Positions 38,201 through 49,238 of a DNA stretch of 64,000 nucleotides are shown here, one piece after another. A program made the position numbers and the translations under genes. The notes below the pieces were generated by a model that worked only from the letters and a program-made list of their open reading frames with translations, did not search any database and was not told the origin of the DNA. The DNA comes from Rallus limicola. Taxonomy: Eukaryota; Chordata; Aves; Gruiformes; Rallidae. The DNA lies in assembly GCA_022605955.1 (NCBI GenBank), contig JAKCOZ010000304.1:1-64000 (forward strand), written 5' to 3'. Positions within the stretch are counted from its first letter, which is position 1; the number at the start of each line of letters is the position of its first letter.

Positions 38201-41200
38201 AGCATGTTTTGAACTGCAGTCTGCTAGGGCCGAGAAAAGCACTGTAGGAGGTAGCAGGTATGTTCCTTCTTTCCAGGCAAAGGAAAAGGCTGAGAGCCAA
38301 AGTGACAGGGTCTGCTTGTGTGTCCTGTTAGGAGGTTTCAGACAAGCTATGCCTTTCAGTCCTAGCTTCTTTACTTTGGGAGTTATTGCTGGACGTTTAG
38401 CATGTTTTGAACTGCAGTCTGCTAGGGCCGAGAAAAGCACCGTAGGAGGTTCCAGGCATGTTCCCTCTTTCCAGGCAAAGGAAAAGGCTGAGAGCCAAAG
38501 TGACAGGGTCTGCTTGTGTGTCCTGTTAGGAGGTTTCAGACAAGCTATGCCTTTCATGCCTAGCTTCTTTACTTTGGGAGTTATTGCTGGACGTTTAGCA
38601 TGTTTTGAACTGCAGTCTGCTAGGGCCGAGAAAAGCACTGTAGGAGGTAGCAGGTATGTTCCTTCTTTCCAGGCAAAGGAAAAGGCTGAGAGCCAAAGTG
38701 ACAGGGTCTGCTTGTGTGTCCTGTTAGGAGGTTTCAGACAAGCTATGCCTTTCAGTCCTAGCTTCTATACTTTGGGAGTTATTGCTGGACGTTTAGCAAG
38801 TTTTGAACTGCAGTCTGCTAGGGCCGAGAAAAGCACCGTAGGAGGTTCCAGGCATGTTCCCTCTTTCCAGGCAAAGGAAAAGGCTGAGAGCCAAAGTGAC
38901 AGGGTCTGCTTGTGTGTCCTGTTAGGAGGTTTCAGACAAGCTATGCCTTTCATGCCTAGCTTCTTTACTTTGGGAGTTATTGCTGGACGTTTAGCATGTT
39001 TTGAACTGCAGTCTGCTAGGGCCGAGAAAAGCACCGTAGGAGGTTCCAGGCATGTTCCCTCTTTCCAGGCAAAGGAAAAGGCTGAGAGCCAAAGTGACAG
39101 GGTCTGCTTGTATGTCCTGTTAGGAGGTTTCAGACAAGCTATGCCTTTCAGTCCTAGCTTCTTTACTTTGAGAGTTATTGATGGACGTTTAGAATGTTTT
39201 GAACTGCAGTCTGCTAGGGCTGAGAAAAGCACCGTAGGAGCTTCCAGGCATGTTCCCTCTTTCCATGCAAAGGAAAAGGCTGAGAGCCAAAGTGACAGGG
39301 TCTGCTTGTGTGTCCTGTTAGGAGGTTTCAGACAAGCTATGCCTTTCAGTCCTAGCTTCTTTACTTTGGGAGTTATTGCTGGACGTTTAGCATGTTTTGA
39401 ACTGCAGTCTGCTAGGGCCGAGAAAAGCACCGTAGGAGGTTCCAGGCATGTTCCCTCTTTCCAGGCAAAGGAAAAGGCTGAGAGCCAAAGTGACAGGGTC
39501 TGCTTGTGTGTCCTGTTAGGAGGTTTCAGACAAGCTATGCCTTTCAGTCCTAGCTTCTTTACTTTGGGAGTTATTGCTGGACGTTTAGCATGTTTTGAAC
39601 TGCAGTCTGCTAGGGCCGAGAAAAGCACCGTAGGAGGTTCCAGGCATGTTCCCTCTTTCCAGGCAAAGGAAAAGGCTGAGAGCCAAAGTGACAGGGTCTG
39701 CTTGTGTGTCCTGTTAGGAGGTTTCAGACAAGCTATGCCTTTCATGCCTAGCTTCTTTACTTTGGGAGTTATTGCTGGACGTTTAGCATGTTTTGAACTG
39801 CAGTCTGCTAGGGCCGAGAAAAGCACCGTAGGAGGTTCCAGGCATGTTCCCTCTTTCCAGGCAAAGGAAAAGGCTGAGAGCCAAAGTGACAGGGTCTGCT
39901 TGTGTGTCCTGTTAGGAGGTTTCAGACAAGCTATGCCTTTCATGCCTAGCTTCTTTACTTTGGGAGTTATTGCTGGACGTTTAGCATGTTTTGAACTGCA
40001 GTCTGCTAGGGCCGAGAAAAGCACCGTAGGAGGTAGCAGGTATGTTCCTTCTTTCCAGGCAAAGGAAAAGGCTGAGAGCCAAAGTGACAGGGTCTGCTTG
40101 TGTGTCCTGTTAGGAGGTTTCAGACAAGCTATTCCTTTCAGTCCTAGCTTCTTTACTTTGGGAGTTATTGCTGGACGTTTAGCATGTTTTGAACTGCAGT
40201 CTGCTAGGGCCGAGAAAAGCATCGTAGGAGGTTCCAGGCATGTTCCCTCTTTCCAGGCAAAGGAAAAGGCTGAGAGCCAAAGTGACAGGGTCTGCTTGTG
40301 TGTCCTGTTAGGAGGTTTCAGACAAGCTATGCCTTTCAGTCCTAGCTTCTTTACTTTGGGAGTTATTGCTGGACGTTTAGCATGTTTTGAACTGCAGTCT
40401 GCTAGGGCAGAGAAAAGCACCGTAGGAGGTTCCAGGCATGTTCCCTCTTTCCAGGCAAAGGAAAAGGCTGAGAGCCAAAGTGACAGGGTCTGCTTGTGTG
40501 TCCTGTTAGGAGGTTTCAGACAAGCTATGCCTTTCATGCCTAGCTTCTTTACTTTGGGAGTTATAGCTGGACGTTTAGCATGTTTTGAACTGCAGTCTGC
40601 TAGGGCCGAGAAAAGCACTGTAGGAGGTAGCAGGTATGTTCCTTCTTTCCAGGCAAAGGAAAAGGCTGAGAGCCAAAGTGACAGGGTCTGCTCGTGTGTC
40701 CTGTTAGGAGGTTTCAGACAAGCTATGCCTTTCAGTCCTAGCTTCTTTACTTTGGGAGTTATTGCTGGACGTTTAGCATGTTTTGAACTGCAGTCTGCTA
40801 GGGCCGAGAAAAGCACCGTAGGAGGTTCCAGGCATGTTCCCTCTTTCCAGGCAAAGGAAAAGGCTGAGAGCCAAAGTGACAGGGTCTGCTTGTGTGTCCT
40901 GTTAGGAGGTTTCAGACAAGCTATGCCTTTCAGTCCTAGCTTCTTGACTTTGGGAGTTATTGCTGGACGTTTAGCATGTTTTGAACTGCAGTCTGCTAGG
41001 GCCGAGAAAAGCACTGTAGGAGGTAGCAGGTATGTTCCTTCTTTCCAGGCAAAGGAAAAGGCTGAGAGCCAAAGTGACAGGGTCTGCTTGTGTGTCCTGT
41101 TAGGAGGTTTCAGACAAGCTATGCCTTTCAGTCCTAGCTTCTTTACTTTGGGAGTTATTGCTGGACGTTTAGCATGTTTTGAACTGCAGTCTGCTAGGGC

Positions 41201-42704
41201 CGAGAAAAGCACCGTAGGAGGTTCCAGGCATGTTCCCTCTTTCCAGGCAAAGGAAAAGGCTGAGAGCCAAAGTGACAGGGTCTGCTTGTGTGTCCTTTTA
41301 GGAGGTTTCAGACAAGCTATGCCTTTCAGTCCTAGCTTCTTTACTTTGGGAGTTATTGCTGGACGTTTAGCATGTTTTGAACTGCAGTCTGCTAGGGCCG
41401 AGAAAAGCACTGTAGGAGGTAGCAGGTATGTTCCTTCTTTCCAGGCAAAGGAAAAGGCTGAGAGCCAAAGTGACAGGGACTGCTTGTGTGTCCTGTTAGG
41501 AGGTTTCAGACAAGCTATGCCTTTCAGTCCTAGCTTCTTTACTTTGGGAGTTATTGCTGGACGTTTAGCATGTTTTGAACTGCAGTCTGCTAGGGCCGAG
41601 AAAAGCACCGTAGGAGGTTCCAGGCATGTTCCCTCTTTCCAGGCAAAGGAAAAGGCTGAGAGCCAAAGTGACAGGGTCTGTTTGTGTGTCCTGTTAGGAG
41701 GTTTCAGACAAGCTATGCCTTTCATGCCTAGCTTCTTTACTTTGGGAGTTATAGCTGGACGTTTAGCATGTTTTGAACTGCAGTCTGCTAGGGCCGAGAA
41801 AAGCACTGTAGGAGGTAGCAGGTATGTTCCTTCTTTCCAGGCAAAGGAAAAGGCTGAGAGCCAAAGTGACAGGGTCTGCTTGTGTGTCCTGTTAGGAGGT
41901 TTCAGACAAGCTATGCCTTTCAGTCCTAGCTTCTTTACTTTGGGAGTTATTGCTGGACGTTTAGCATGTTTTGAACTGCAGTCTGCTAGGGCCGAGAAAA
42001 GCACCGTAGGAGGTTCCAGGCATGTTCCCTCTTTCCAGGCAAAGGAAAAGGCTGAGAGCCAAAGTGACAGGGTCTGCTTGTGTGTCCTGTTAGGAGGTTT
42101 CAGACAAGCTATGCCTTTCAGTCCTAGCTTCTTTACTTTGGGAGTTATTGCTGGACGTTTAGCATGTTTTGAACTGCAGTCTGCTAGGGCCGAGAAAAGC
42201 ACTGTAGGAGGTAGCAGGTATGTTCCTTCTTTCCAGGCAAAGGAAAAGGCTGAGAGCCAAAGTGACAGGGTCTGCTTGTGTGTCCTGTTAGGAGGTTTCA
42301 GACAAGCTATGCCTTTCAGTCCTAGCTTCTTTACTTTGGGAGTTATTGCTGGACGTTTAGCATGTTTTGAACTGCAGTCTGCTAGGGCCGAGAAAAGCAC
42401 CGTAGGAGGTTCCAGGCATGTTCCCTCTTTCCAGGCAAAGGAAAAGGCTGAGAGCCAAAGTGACAGGGTCTGTTTGTGTGTCCTGTTAGGAGGTTTCAGA
42501 CAAGCTATGCCTTTCATGCCTAGCTTCTTTACTTTGGGAGTTATTGCTGGACGTTTAGCATGTTTTGAACTGCAGTCTGCTAGGGCCGAGAAAAGCACCG
42601 TAGGAGGTTCCAGGCATGTTCCCTCTTTCCAGGCAAAGGAAAAGGCTGAGAGCCAAAGTGACAGGGTCTGCTTGTGTGTCCTGTTAGGAGGTTTCAGACA
42701 AGCT
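29241..42704. repeat. Mixed satellite units with rising divergence
   Basis: The left part continues the MH, MH*, SH, SH theme and has a third G-to-T at base 189 (30687, TAA in the plus frame), but in an S unit unlike the copies at 21975 and 24351. From about 32 kb private substitutions become frequent: TTTAAGAC (32003), CCATGC (32930), CAGTCTT (33016), AAAATGAC (33550), AGGAAAAGG (33724), TTCTTGACTT (35004 and 35994), GGTACC (35283), GGATCTTCC (35874), and a heavily changed unit at 39141-39260. Units with TATACTTT plus AGCAAGTT begin at 38745. No indel was found and the 198-bp register is exact throughout. Confidence 0.85.
38745..39140. repeat. Two-unit haplotype: TATACTTT unit followed by TGTATGTCC unit
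   Basis: The first unit has T to A in TTCTTTACTTT (38767) and T to A in AGCATGTT (AGCAAGTT near 38800). The next unit ends with G to A in TGTGTGTCC (39111). The same pair of neighbouring rare variants occurs at 60327-60722, exactly 109 units downstream. A TATACTTT/AGCAAGTT unit without the second marker is at 50823-51020. Confidence 0.85.
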
Positions 42705-44090
42705 ATGCCTTTCATGCCTAGCTTCTTTACTTTGGGAGTTATTGCTGGACGTTTAGCATGTTTTGAACTGCAGTCTGCTAGGGCCGAGAAAAGCACTGTA
42801 GGAGGTAGCAGGTATGTTCCTTCTTTCCAGGCAAAGGAAAAGGCTGAGAGCCAAAGTGACAGGGTCTGCTTGTGTGTCCTGTTAGGAGGTTTCAGACAAG
42901 CTATGCCTTTCATGCCTAGCTTCTTTACTTTGGGAGTTATTGCTGGACGTTTAGCATGTTTTGAACTGCAGTCTGCTAGGGCCGAGAAAAGCACCGTAGG
43001 AGGTTCCAGGCATGTTCCCTCTTTCCATGCAAAGGAAAAGGCTGAGAGCCAAAGTGACAGGGTCTGCTTGTGTGTCCTGTTAGGAGGTTTCAGACAAGCT
43101 ATGCCTTTCAGTCCTAGCTTCTTTACTTTGGGAGTTATTGCTGGACGTTTAGCATGTTTTGAACTGCAGTCTGCTAGGGCCGAGAAAAGCACCGTAGAAG
43201 CTTCTAGGCATGTTCCCTCTTTCCAGGCAAAGGAAAAGGCTGAGAGCCAAAGTGACAGGGTCTGCTTGTGTGTCCTGTTAGGAGGTTTCAGACAAGCTAT
43301 GCCTTTCAGTCCTAGCTTCTTTACTTTGGGAGTTATTGCTGGACGTTTAGCATGTTTTGAACTGCAGTCTGCTAGGGCCGAGAAAAGCACTGTAGGAGGT
43401 AGCAGGTATGTTCCTTCTATCCAGGCAAAGGAAAAGGCTGAGAGCCAAAGTGACAGGGTCTGCTTGTGTGTCCTGTTAGGAGGTTTCAGACAAGCTATGC
43501 CTTTCAGTCCTAGCTTCTTTACTTTGGGAGTTATTGCTGGACGTTTAGCATGTTTTGAACTGCAGTCTGCTAGGGCCGAGAAAAGCACCGTAGGAGGTTC
43601 CAGGCATGTTCCCTCTTTCCAGGCAAAGGAAAAGACTGAGAGCCAAAGTGACAGGGTCTGCTTGTGTGTCCTGTTAGGAGGTTTCAGACAAGCTATGCCT
43701 TTCATGCCTAGCTTCTTTACTTTGGGAGTTATAGCTGGACGTTTAGCATGTTTTGAACAGCAGTCTGCTAGGGCCGAGAAAAGCACTGTAGGAGGTAGCA
43801 GGTATGTTCCTTCTTTCCAGGCAAAGGAAAAGGCTGAGAGCCAAAGTGACAGGGTCTGCTTGTGTGTCCTGTTAGGAGGTTTCAGACAAGCTATGCCTTT
43901 CAGTCCTAGCTTCTTTACTTTGGGAGTTATTGCTGGACGTTTAGCATGTTTTGAACTGCAGTCTGCTAGGGCCGAGAAAAGCACTGTAGGAGGTAGCTGG
44001 TATGTTCCCTCTTTCCAGGCAAAGGAAAAGGCTGAGAGCCAAAGTGACAGGGTCTGCTTGTGTGTCCTGTTAGGAGGTTTCAGACAAGCT
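42705..44090. repeat. 7-monomer (1386-bp) block, copy 1
   Basis: Unit order: MY, MH with CCATGC, SH with the TAGAAGCTTCTA palindrome, SY, SH with AAAAGACTG, MY, SY. Private changes not shared with copy 2 include TTCTATCC (43420), AACAGCAG (43758) and AGCTGG (43997), so it has gathered changes since the duplication, or copy 2 was corrected by neighbours. Confidence 0.85.
43195..43206. other. 12-bp perfect palindrome TAGAAGCTTCTA, site 1
   Basis: Three substitutions relative to an H unit (GGA to GAA, GGT to GCT, TCC to TCT in plus-frame codons) build a perfect palindrome with a central HindIII site. The intermediate GGAGCTTCC form, with only the GCT change, exists at 18847, 19045, 31518 and elsewhere. 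Confidence 0.93.
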
Positions 44091-45476
44091 ATGCCTTTCA
44101 TGCCTAGCTTCTTTACTTTGGGAGTTATTGCTGGACGTTTAGCATGTTTTGAACTGCAGTCTGCTAGGGCCGAGAAAAGCACTGTAGGAGGTAGCAGGTA
44201 TGTTCCTTCTTTCCAGGCAAAGGAAAAGGCTGAGAGCCAAAGTGACAGGGTCTGCTTGTGTGTCCTGTTAGGAGGTTTCAGACAAGCTATGCCTTTCATG
44301 CCTAGCTTCTTTACTTTGGGAGTTATTGCTGGACGTTTAGCATGTTTTGAACTGCAGTCTGCTAGGGCCGAGAAAAGCACCGTAGGAGGTTCCAGGCATG
44401 TTCCCTCTTTCCATGCAAAGGAAAAGGCTGAGAGCCAAAGTGACAGGGTCTGCTTGTGTGTCCTGTTAGGAGGTTTCAGACAAGCTATGCCTTTCAGTCC
44501 TAGCTTCTTTACTTTGGGAGTTATTGCTGGACGTTTAGCATGTTTTGAACTGCAGTCTGCTAGGGCCGAGAAAAGCACCGTAGAAGCTTCTAGGCATGTT
44601 CCCTCTTTCCAAGCAAAGGAAAAGGCTGAGAGCCAAAGTGACAGGGTCTGCTTGTGTGTCCTGTTAGGAGGTTTCAGACAAGCTATGCCTTTCAGTCCTA
44701 GCTTCTTTACTTTGGGAGTTATTGCTGGACGTTTAGCATGTTTTGAACTGCAGTCTGCTAGGGCCGAGAAAAGCACCGTAGGAGGTAGCAGGTATGTTCC
44801 TTCTTTCCAGGCAAAGGAAAAGGCTGAGAGCCAAAGTGACAGGGTCTGCTTGTGTGTCCTGTTAGGAGGTTTCAGACAAGCTATGCCTTTCAGTCCTAGC
44901 TTCTTTACTTTGGGAGTTATTGCTGGACGTTTAGCATGTTTTGAACTGCAGTCTGCTAGGGCCGAGAAAAGCACCGTAGGAGGTTCCAGGCATGTTCCCT
45001 CTTTCCAGGCAAAGGAAAAGGCTGAGTGCCAAAGTGACAGGGTTTGCTTGTGTGTCCTGTTAGGAGGTTTCAGACAAGCTATGCCTTTCATGCCTAGCTT
45101 CTTTACTTTGGGAGTTATTGCTGGACGTTTAGCATGTTTTGAACTGCAGTCTGCTAGGGCCGAGAAAAGCACTGTAGGAGGTAGCAGGTATGTTCCTTCT
45201 TTCCAGGCAAAGGAAAAGGCTGAGAGCCAAAGTGACAGGGTCTGCTTGTGTGTCCTGTTAGGAGGTTTCAGACAAGCTATGCCTTTCATGCCTAGCTTCT
45301 TTACTTTGGGAGTTATTGCTGGATGTTTAGCATGTTTTGAACTGCAGTCTGCTAGGGCCGAGAAAAGCACCGTAGGAGGTTCCAGGCATGTTCCCTCTTT
45401 CCAGGCAAAGGAAAAGGCTGAGAGCCAAAGTGACAGGGTCTGCTTGTGTGTCCTGTTAGGAGGTTTCAGACAAGCT
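44091..45476. repeat. 7-monomer (1386-bp) block, copy 2
   Basis: The first six units repeat MY, MH with CCATGC, SH with palindrome, SY, SH, MY; the seventh is MH with CpG loss (GGATGTT near 45323) instead of SY. The palindrome spacing of 1386 bp and the shared CCATGC marker in the preceding unit support common origin. Confidence 0.85.
44581..44592. other. 12-bp palindrome, site 2
   Basis: Same TAGAAGCTTCTA at the same monomer position, 7 units after site 1 and inside the second copy of the 7-mer. This unit also has CCAAGC for CCAGGC near 44611. Confidence 0.93.
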
Positions 45477-46466
45477 ATGCCTTTCAGTCCTAGCTTCTTT
45501 ACTTTGGGAGTTATTGCTGGACGTTTAGCATGTTTTGAACTGCAGTCTGCTAGGGCAGAGAAAAGCACTGTAGGAGGTAGCAGGTATGTTCCTTCTTTCC
45601 AGGCAAAGGAAAAGGCTGAGAGCCAAAGTGACAGGGTCTGCTTGTGTGTCCTGTTAGGAGGTTTCAGACAAGCTATGCCTTTCAGTCCTAGCTTCTTTAC
45701 TTTGGGAGTTATTGCTGGATGTTTAGCATGTTTTGAACTGCAGTCTGCTAGGGCCGAGAAAAGCACCGTAGAAGCTTCTAGGCATGTTCCCTCTTTCCAG
45801 GCAAAGGAAAAGGCTGAGAGCCAAAGTGACAGGGTCTGCTTGTGTGTCCTGTTAGGAGGTTTCAGACAAGCTATGCCTTTCATGCCTAGCTTCTTTACTT
45901 TGGGAGTTATTGCTGGACGTTTAGCATGTTTTGAACTGCAGTCTGCTAGGGCCGAGAAAAGCACCGTAGGAGGTTCCAGGCATGTTCCCTCTTTCCAGGC
46001 AAAGGAAAAGGCTGAGAGCCAAAGTGACAGGGTCTGCTTGTGTGTCCTGTTAGGAGGTTTCAGACAAGCTATGCCTTTCAGTCCTAGCTTCTTTACTTTG
46101 GGAGTTATTGCTGGACGTTTAGCATGTTTTGAACTGCAGTCTGCTAGGGCCGAGAAAAGCACCGTAGGAGGTTCCAGGCATGTTCCCTCTTTCCAGGCAA
46201 AGGAAAAGGCTGAGAGCCAAAGTGACAGGGTCTGCTTGTGTGTCCTGTTAGGAGGTTTCAGACAAGCTATGCCTTTCAGTCCTAGCTTCTTTACTTTGGG
46301 AGTTATTGCTGGACGTTTAGCATGTTTTGAACTGCAGTCTGCTAGGGCCGAGAAAAGCACTGTAGGAGGTAGCAGGTATGTTCCTTCTTTCCAGGCAAAG
46401 GAAAAGGCTGAGAGCCAAAGTGACAGGGTCTGCTTGTGTGTCCTGTTAGGAGGTTTCAGACAAGCT
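45477..46466. repeat. Mixed satellite units between the 7-mer and 5-mer repeats
   Basis: Five units: SY, SH with palindrome, MH, SH, SY. One carries GGGCAGAG for GGGCCGAG (45557), which destroys a CpG by C-to-A change. No further structure was seen. Confidence 0.8.
45769..45780. other. 12-bp palindrome, site 3
   Basis: Six units after site 2. Its unit also lost a CpG (GGATGTTTAG near 45720). The MH-CCATGC unit that precedes sites 1 and 2 is absent here, where an SY unit precedes it. Confidence 0.93.
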
Positions 46467-47456
46467 ATGCCTTTCAGTCCTAGCTTCTTTACTTTGGGAG
46501 TTATTGCTGGACGTTTAGCATGTTTTGAACTGAGGTCTGCTAGGGCCGAGAAAAGCACCGTAGGAGGTTCCAGGCATGTTCCCTCTTTCCAGGCAAAGGA
46601 AAAGACTGAGAGCCAAAGTGACAGGGTCTGCTTGTGTGTCCTGTTAGGAGGTTTCAGACAAGCTATGCCTTTCATGCCTAGCTTCTTTACTTTGGGAGTT
46701 ATTGCTGGACGTTTAGCATGTTTTGAACTGCAGTCTGCTAGGGCCGAGAAAAGCACCGTAGGAGGTTCCAGGCATGTTCCCTCTTTCCAGGCAAAGGAAA
46801 AGGCTGAGAGCCAAAGTGACAGGGTCTGCTTGTGTGTCCTGTTAGGAGGTTTCAGACAAGCTATGCCTTTCATGCCTAGCTTCTTTACTTTGGGAGTTAT
46901 TGCTGGACGTTTAGCATGTTTTGAACTGCAGTCTGCTAGGGCCGAGAAAAGCACCGTAGGAGGTTCCAGGCATGTTCCCTCTTTCCAGGCAAAGGAAAAG
47001 GCTGAGAGCCAAAGTGACAGGGTCTGCTTGTGTGTCCTGTTAGGAGGTTTCAGACAAGCTATGCCTTTCAGTCCTAGCTTCTTTACTTTGGGAGTTATTG
47101 CTGGACGTTTAGCATGTTTTGAACTGCAGTCTGCTAGGGCCGAGAAAAGCACTGTAGGAGGTAGCAGGTATGTTCCTTCTTTCCAGGCAAAGGAAAAGGC
47201 TGAGAGCCAAAGTGACAGGGTCTGCTTGTGTGTCCTGTTAGGAGGTTTCAGACAAGCTATGCCTTTCAGTCCTAGCTTCTTTACTTTGGGAGTTATTGCT
47301 GGACGTTTAGCATGTTTTGAACTGCAGTCTGCTAGGGCCGAGAAAAGCACTGTAGGAGGTAGCAGGTATGTTCCTTCTTTCCAGGCAAAGGAAAAGGCTG
47401 AGAGCCAAAGTGACAGGGTCTGCTTGTGTGTCCTGTTAGGAGGTTTCAGACAAGCT
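46467..47456. repeat. 5-monomer (990-bp) block, copy 1
   Basis: Unit order: SH, MH, MH, SY, SY. The first unit has the double change CTGCAG to CTGAGG (46533-46534), which removes the PstI site, together with AAAAGACTG near 46612. The edge phase is ambiguous because an SY unit also precedes the block. Confidence 0.92.
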
Positions 47457-48446
47457 ATGCCTTTCAGTCCTAGCTTCTTTACTTTGGGAGTTATTGCTGG
47501 ACGTTTAGCATGTTTTGAACTGAGGTCTGCTAGGGCCGAGAAAAGCACCGTAGGAGGTTCCAGGCATGTTCCCTCTTTCCAGGCAAAGGAAAAGACTGAG
47601 AGCCAAAGTGACAGGGTCTGCTTGTGTGTCCTGTTAGGAGGTTTCAGACAAGCTATGCCTTTCATGCCTAGCTTCTTTACTTTGGGAGTTATTGCTGGAC
47701 GTTTAGCATGTTTTGAACTGCAGTCTGCTAGGGCCGAGAAAAGCACCGTAGGAGGTTCCAGGCATGTTCCCTCTTTCCAGGCAAAGGAAAAGGCTGAGAG
47801 CCAAAGTGACAGGGTCTGCTTGTGTGTCCTGTTAGGAGGTTTCAGACAAGCTATGCCTTTCATGCCTAGCTTCTTTACTTTGGGAGTTATTGCTGGACGT
47901 TTAGCATGTTTTGAACTGCAGTCTGCTAGGGCCGAGAAAAGCACCGTAGGAGGTTCCAGGCATGTTCCCTCTTTCCAGGCAAAGGAAAAGGCTGAGAGCC
48001 AAAGTGACAGGGTCTGCTTGTGTGTCCTGTTAGGAGGTTTCAGACAAGCTATGCCTTTCAGTCCTAGCTTCTTTACTTTGGGAGTTATTGCTGGACGTTT
48101 AGCATGTTTTGAACTGCAGTCTGCTAGGGCCGAGAAAAGCACTGTAGGAGGTAGCAGGTATGTTCCTTCTTTCCAGGCAAAGGAAAAGGCTGAGAGCCAA
48201 AGTGACAGGGTCTGCTTGTGTGTCCTGTTAGGAGGTTTCAGACAAGCTATGCCTTTCAGTCCTAGCTTCTTTACTTTGGGAGTTATTGCTGGACGTTTAG
48301 CATGTTTTGAACTGCAGTCTGCTAGGGCCGAGAAAAGCACTGTAGGAGGTAGCAGGTATGTTCCTTCTTTCCAGGCAAAGGAAAAGGCTGAGAGCCAAAG
48401 TGACAGGGTCTGCTTGTGTGTCCTGTTAGGAGGTTTCAGACAAGCT
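47457..48446. repeat. 5-monomer (990-bp) block, copy 2
   Basis: Repeats copy 1 including the CTGAGG double substitution (47523-47524) and AAAAGACTG in the same unit. These two are the only CTGAGG units seen, so the duplication is recent. Confidence 0.92.
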
Positions 48447-49238
48447 ATGCCTTTCATGCCTAGCTTCTTTACTTTGGGAGTTATTGCTGGACGTTTAGCA
48501 TGTTTAGAACTGCAGTCTGCTAGGGCCGAGAAAAGCACCGTAGGAGGTTCCAGGCATGTTCCCTCTTTCCATGCAAAGGAAAAGGCTGAGAGCCAAAGTG
48601 ACAGGGTCTGCTTGTGTGTCCTGTTAGGAGGTTTCAGACAAGCTATGCCTTTCAGTCCTAGCTTCTTTACTTTGGGAGTTATTGCTGGACGTTTAGCATG
48701 TTTTGAACTGCAGTCTGCTAGGGCCGAGAAAAGCACCGTAGGAGGTTCCAGGCATGTTCCCTCTTTCCAGGCAAAGGAAAAGGCTGAGAGCCAAAGTGAC
48801 AGGGTCTGCTTGTGTGTCCTGTTAGGAGGTTTCAGACAAGCTATGCCTTTCAGTCCTAGCTTCTTTACTTTGGGAGTTATTGCTGGACGTTTAGCATGTT
48901 TTGAACTGCAGTCTGCTAGGGCCGAGAAAAGCACCGTAGGAAGTTCCAGGCATGTTCCCTCTTTCCAGGCAAAGGAAAAGGCTGAGAGCCAAAGTGACAG
49001 GGTCTGCTTGTGTGTCCTGTTAGGAGGTTTCAGACAAGCTATGCCTTTCAGTCCTAGCTTCTTTACTTTGGGAGTTATTGCTGGACGTTTAGCATGTTTT
49101 GAACTGCAGTCTGCTAGGGCCGAGAAAAGCACCGTAGGAGGTTCCAGGCATGTTCCCTCTTTCCAGGCAAAGGAAAAGGCTGAGAGCCAAAGTGACAGGG
49201 TCTGCTTGTGTGTCCTGTTATAAGGTTTCAGACAAGCT
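48447..49238. repeat. Four units leading to the first TATAAGG junction
   Basis: Units MH (with CCATGC and TGTTTAGAAC near 48503), SH, SH (with GGAAGTTCC near 48942) and SH. The last ends in the first CTGTTATAAGG junction at 49219-49225. Confidence 0.85.

Noticed and set aside
30792..49223. A 6143-codon plus-strand open frame that could be a giant 66-residue-repeat protein gene
   Set aside because: It is the satellite read in its one stop-free plus frame. The minus strand is open over the same region, no promoter or unique terminus exists, and the substitution spectrum looks neutral.
49219..49225. TATAAGG as a TATA box of a promoter
   Set aside because: It is a two-base variant of the monomer, recurring at block ends, with no initiator, downstream unique gene or other promoter element.
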